A stretch of 8,551 nt of DNA from Bacteroidota bacterium. Its GTDB lineage: Bacteria > Bacteroidota > Bacteroidia > JAADEI01. The position numbers and the translations under genes are program-made. Shown here in pieces: positions 6,526 through 8,551 of the stretch; position 1 is the stretch's first letter; the number at the start of each line of letters is the position of its first letter. The stretch lies in NCBI GenBank assembly GCA_015490475.1, contig WFXT01000206.1:1-8551 (forward strand), in the 5' to 3' direction. The notes under the pieces were generated by a model, which was given only the letters and a program-made list of their open reading frames with translations, had not been told where the DNA came from and did no database searches.

Positions 6526-8551
6526 ATGAGGAGCCTTCTGGTGGCAGCCGGTTGTTTGTTAGCAACTGTAAGTGCTCAATCGTTTGTTCATTATACACCT
6601 TTCGCTGGTAATGAGGTGGCGGCGGAAGTAGTCCCTGTCCCGGGAGATGGGGTATATTGGGTTGGTTACACTGATGTATATGGAACACAGGATATACTTG
6701 TAATTAAGTATGATTTCCAGGGTAATATTCTTTGGAGTTATGTGTATGAAATGGGGTTGGGTGAAAATGATCGTGCTTATGGAGCAGCACCAGTCCAAGG
6801 AGGAGGAGTTGTTATTGCAGGGGATATTAGGGGAGTTCTTGATGGATTAGCTTTGTACATTAGGCCCGATGGCAGTATAGGTTTTGCTAATCAATATGCA
6901 GGGATAGGAGCTTATTTCAATGATGTTATTCAACATTCAAATGGCAATTTTTATTTTGTTGGCAAGGAAAATATTCCAGGAGGAGCAGAAGAGATTTGCC
7001 TGGTGGTCTTTGACAACGCTGGAAATTTAGTGGCACGGTATTACTATAATGACGGAGGAAATGGCAACTTTGACGAGGGAACAAGTCTTGTTGAGCTACC
7101 TAATGGAGATATTGCTATTATAGGTTTTACTGATGCTGGAGGAAACGATGACTGGCTTATTATGACTGTTGATCCTAATGGAAATATTGTGAATGGACCA
7201 ATTTATCTGCAATCTAATCAGGATAATGAATACCCACTAGATGTAACGTATGATGGAGCGGGTAACCTATACGTTGCAGGTTTTTGGCAGGATAATAAAG
7301 GAATCATATACCCTGCCTTTGCTAAGTTTGATGCAGGTCTTGGATTTCTTAATGGGCAATTTCTTTTGGCTCCAGGGGGTGGATATGCTAATGGAATTTA
7401 TTATAACTCTGCGACTAACACACTCTTCTTTGGTGGTTTAGAGCAAGCATTTGGGGATGCTAATATCCTCCTGGGAGAAATAGACATTAATTTTACTGCT
7501 ACCACTTTATATGCTCTCGGTGATCCACAATCCGATGAAGTAGATGGTTTCTTGTTCTATGATGGAGCAACCAATAGATTTGGTATAAGCGCTACTACTA
7601 ACTTTGTTTCTGCCGCTGATGATCCTTTCATAGCTTATTTTGATGATGTTAATTCATTGCGTTGTGGCACGCAGTCTCGGTCTTTCTCATTATTAACACC
7701 TCCCTGGTCATTGATAAACTATAATTTAACACGACAGAATTCAAATACTCCTGTAATACCTTTAAATCCAAGACCATTTGCAGGACCTAATACTAATGGT
7801 TGTTTCTGTCCAATCACAGCAGATTTTGGAACTACAGCAGATCCTTATGTGTGTACTGGGGTTTCCACTGATTTCAATTATATTGGAGATACCCTTGGAG
7901 TTCTGAACTACATGTGGTCATTTGGTGATGGTGCAACGCCTGCAACGTCCACGTTAAGTGACCCGACAGGTGTTGTGTATGCAACAGCAGGAAGCAAAAC
8001 AGTTACTTTGACTGTGTCAGATGCTGCATGTCAGGCAACAGTAACCAAGGCTATTACAGTGCATGAAACCCCTGCTGTTTCATTTACTGTCTCCAATTCA
8101 CAGCCATGTGAAGGGGAACCCGTTGATTTTACTAATACTGGTTCTACTGGCGCAGGCTGGTCTTTCTCTTGGGACTTTGATGTTGATGCAATTCCTCAGA
8201 CCAGCAATGATGAAAATCCAGCAGGTATATATTGGACAAGCTCTGGTGCTAAAGATGTCGTATTCACCATAAGCAGTGATTATTGTTCTAACACAGCCAC
8301 AATGACAATTAATGTACAGGCGAAGCCTGATGTAGAATTCACTGCGCCGTTGCGTGTATGTCAGGGAGATACGGCGGTATTTGAGTTTAGAGGAGGCGAT
8401 ACGATAGGAGCTACGTATTTGTGGACTATTGAGGGCGGTAGTCCATCGGGTGCGAATACGCGAGATGCGTGGACTGTGTATGGTCCAGTGGGCTGGCGGG
8501 ATGTTAAGTTGGTGGTAGTGAATAGTAATGGATGTTTGGATAGTTTAGTGA
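6526..8551 (+). CDS. Secreted propeller-plus-PKD repeat protein, N-terminal part
   Basis: Gene open at the right edge; 675 residues are visible. Residues 1-17 are a short signal peptide (MRSLLVAAGCLLATVSA, cleavage before Gln18). Residues about 42-380 consist of seven diverged repeats of about 50 residues that look like the blades of a beta-propeller. A linker with three prolines near 412-420 and a CFC (426-428) follows. From about 431 come tandem PKD domains: 431-516 with WSFGDGA and the VTLTVSD strand, 517-600 with FSWDFD, and 601 to the edge. Such proteins in Bacteroidota are typically exported by the type IX system and end in a sorting or gliding-motility C-terminal domain; that end is outside the window, so the route is inferred. 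Likely role: cell-surface adhesion, binding or motility. The start is fixed by an in-frame TAA at 6511-6513. Codon usage changes sharply near 8320. Confidence 0.88.
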   Translation, partial: MRSLLVAAGCLLATVSAQSFVHYTPFAGNEVAAEVVPVPGDGVYWVGYTDVYGTQDILVIKYDFQGNILWSYVYEMGLGENDRAYGAAPVQGGGVVIAGDIRGVLDGLALYIRPDGSIGFANQYAGIGAYFNDVIQHSNGNFYFVGKENIPGGAEEICLVVFDNAGNLVARYYYNDGGNGNFDEGTSLVELPNGDIAIIGFTDAGGNDDWLIMTVDPNGNIVNGPIYLQSNQDNEYPLDVTYDGAGNLYVAGFWQDNKGIIYPAFAKFDAGLGFLNGQFLLAPGGGYANGIYYNSATNTLFFGGLEQAFGDANILLGEIDINFTATTLYALGDPQSDEVDGFLFYDGATNRFGISATTNFVSAADDPFIAYFDDVNSLRCGTQSRSFSLLTPPWSLINYNLTRQNSNTPVIPLNPRPFAGPNTNGCFCPITADFGTTADPYVCTGVSTDFNYIGDTLGVLNYMWSFGDGATPATSTLSDPTGVVYATAGSKTVTLTVSDAACQATVTKAITVHETPAVSFTVSNSQPCEGEPVDFTNTGSTGAGWSFSWDFDVDAIPQTSNDENPAGIYWTSSGAKDVVFTISSDYCSNTATMTINVQAKPDVEFTAPLRVCQGDTAVFEFRGGDTIGATYLWTIEGGSPSGANTRDAWTVYGPVGWRDVKLVVVNSNGCLDSLV
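6649..7665 (+). repeat. Seven propeller-like repeats in the secreted protein
   Basis: Seven repeats share a pattern of hydrophobic strand, small residue plus Gly, a loop with Gly or Asp, a second strand, then an Asp/Asn-Gly turn and a third strand. Anchors are WVGYTD (45-50), VIAGDI (96-101), YFVGKE (143-148), AIIGFTD (197-203), YVAGFWQ (249-255), FFGGLE (301-306) and FGISATT (352-358). Turn elements include DFQGNI, RPDGSI, DNAGNL and DPNGNI. The spacing of 47-54 residues and a count of seven fit a closed seven-bladed propeller. Blade identity is low, so this is an old duplication. Fold assignment is inference from the pattern. Confidence 0.65.
7816..8551 (+). repeat. Tandem PKD domains with regular cysteine pairs
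   Basis: Three consecutive Ig-like PKD domains of about 85 residues. Each opens with a Cys in a V/P-C-x-G type strand (Cys443 in YVCTG, Cys528 in QPCEG, Cys612 in RVCQG) and has a second Cys near its end (Cys502, Cys587, Cys670). The two cysteines are 59, 59 and 58 residues apart, which suggests one disulfide per domain. The third domain continues to the edge and more are likely beyond it. Confidence 0.75.

Noticed and set aside
6540..6555. Possible lipobox (AAGC, Cys10) in the PKD protein
   Set aside because: The cysteine sits too early and the hydrophobic core continues after it, so ordinary signal peptidase I cleavage before Gln18 fits better.
6140..6798. Several minus-strand open frames of 68-104 codons
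   Set aside because: They are antisense to the DUF1573 gene and the start of the PKD gene; no start signals or protein motifs, and the plus-strand reading is clearly the coding one.
7250..8272. Short plus-strand open frames inside the PKD gene (7250-7441 and 8063-8272)
   Set aside because: They are out-of-frame shadows; the long frame carries continuous repeats and PKD motifs across both.

Overview
The window looks like ordinary chromosomal DNA of a member of the Bacteroidota with moderately AT-rich DNA. The evidence is a compact Nif3-like gene overlapping a C4 zinc-ribbon coiled-coil gene, TAnnTTTG-type promoter boxes with poor Shine-Dalgarno sites, a fused E1 alpha/beta 2-oxo acid dehydrogenase of the long (~800 residue) kind, a DUF4369/thioredoxin-type exported protein, a DUF1573 lipoprotein, and a very long secreted propeller-plus-PKD protein of the sort usually exported by the type IX secretion system. 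Stop codons are standard (TAA, TAG, TGA). I cannot name a genus.

Layout. Positions 1-1180 are on the minus strand: a Nif3-like metalloprotein, then a zinc-ribbon coiled-coil protein whose start lies inside the nif3 end and which runs off the left edge. A 59 bp divergent intergenic region (1181-1239) holds two promoter -7 boxes facing away from each other. Everything from 1240 on is on the plus strand: an exported thioredoxin-fold protein (1240-2619), an inositol monophosphatase family enzyme (2675-3463), the E1 alpha/beta fusion (3560-5971) with a DUF1573 lipoprotein 15 bp behind it (5987-6466), and the first 675 residues of a secreted protein (6526 to the right edge). That last protein has a signal peptide, seven ~50-residue propeller-like repeats and at least three PKD domains, each with a regularly spaced cysteine pair.

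How the genes relate. Nif3 and the zinc-ribbon gene are almost certainly co-transcribed. The E1 gene and the DUF1573 lipoprotein are probably co-transcribed because of the spacing, but no shared function is evident. The thioredoxin-fold protein, the lipoprotein and the propeller/PKD protein all belong to the cell envelope or the exterior. A link between the periplasmic thiol protein and the cysteine-paired PKD domains is possible but unproven. No E2 or E3 gene is present, so the substrate of the E1 cannot be read from context.

I see no mobile element, CRISPR array, tRNA, rRNA, defence locus or phage gene, and no gene-free stretch longer than 100 bp. I did not find an undescribed system. The items most worth a second look are the modular architecture and mid-gene codon-usage switch of the secreted protein, the variant active-site motifs and long linker of the E1 fusion, and the nearly symmetrical divergent promoter region.
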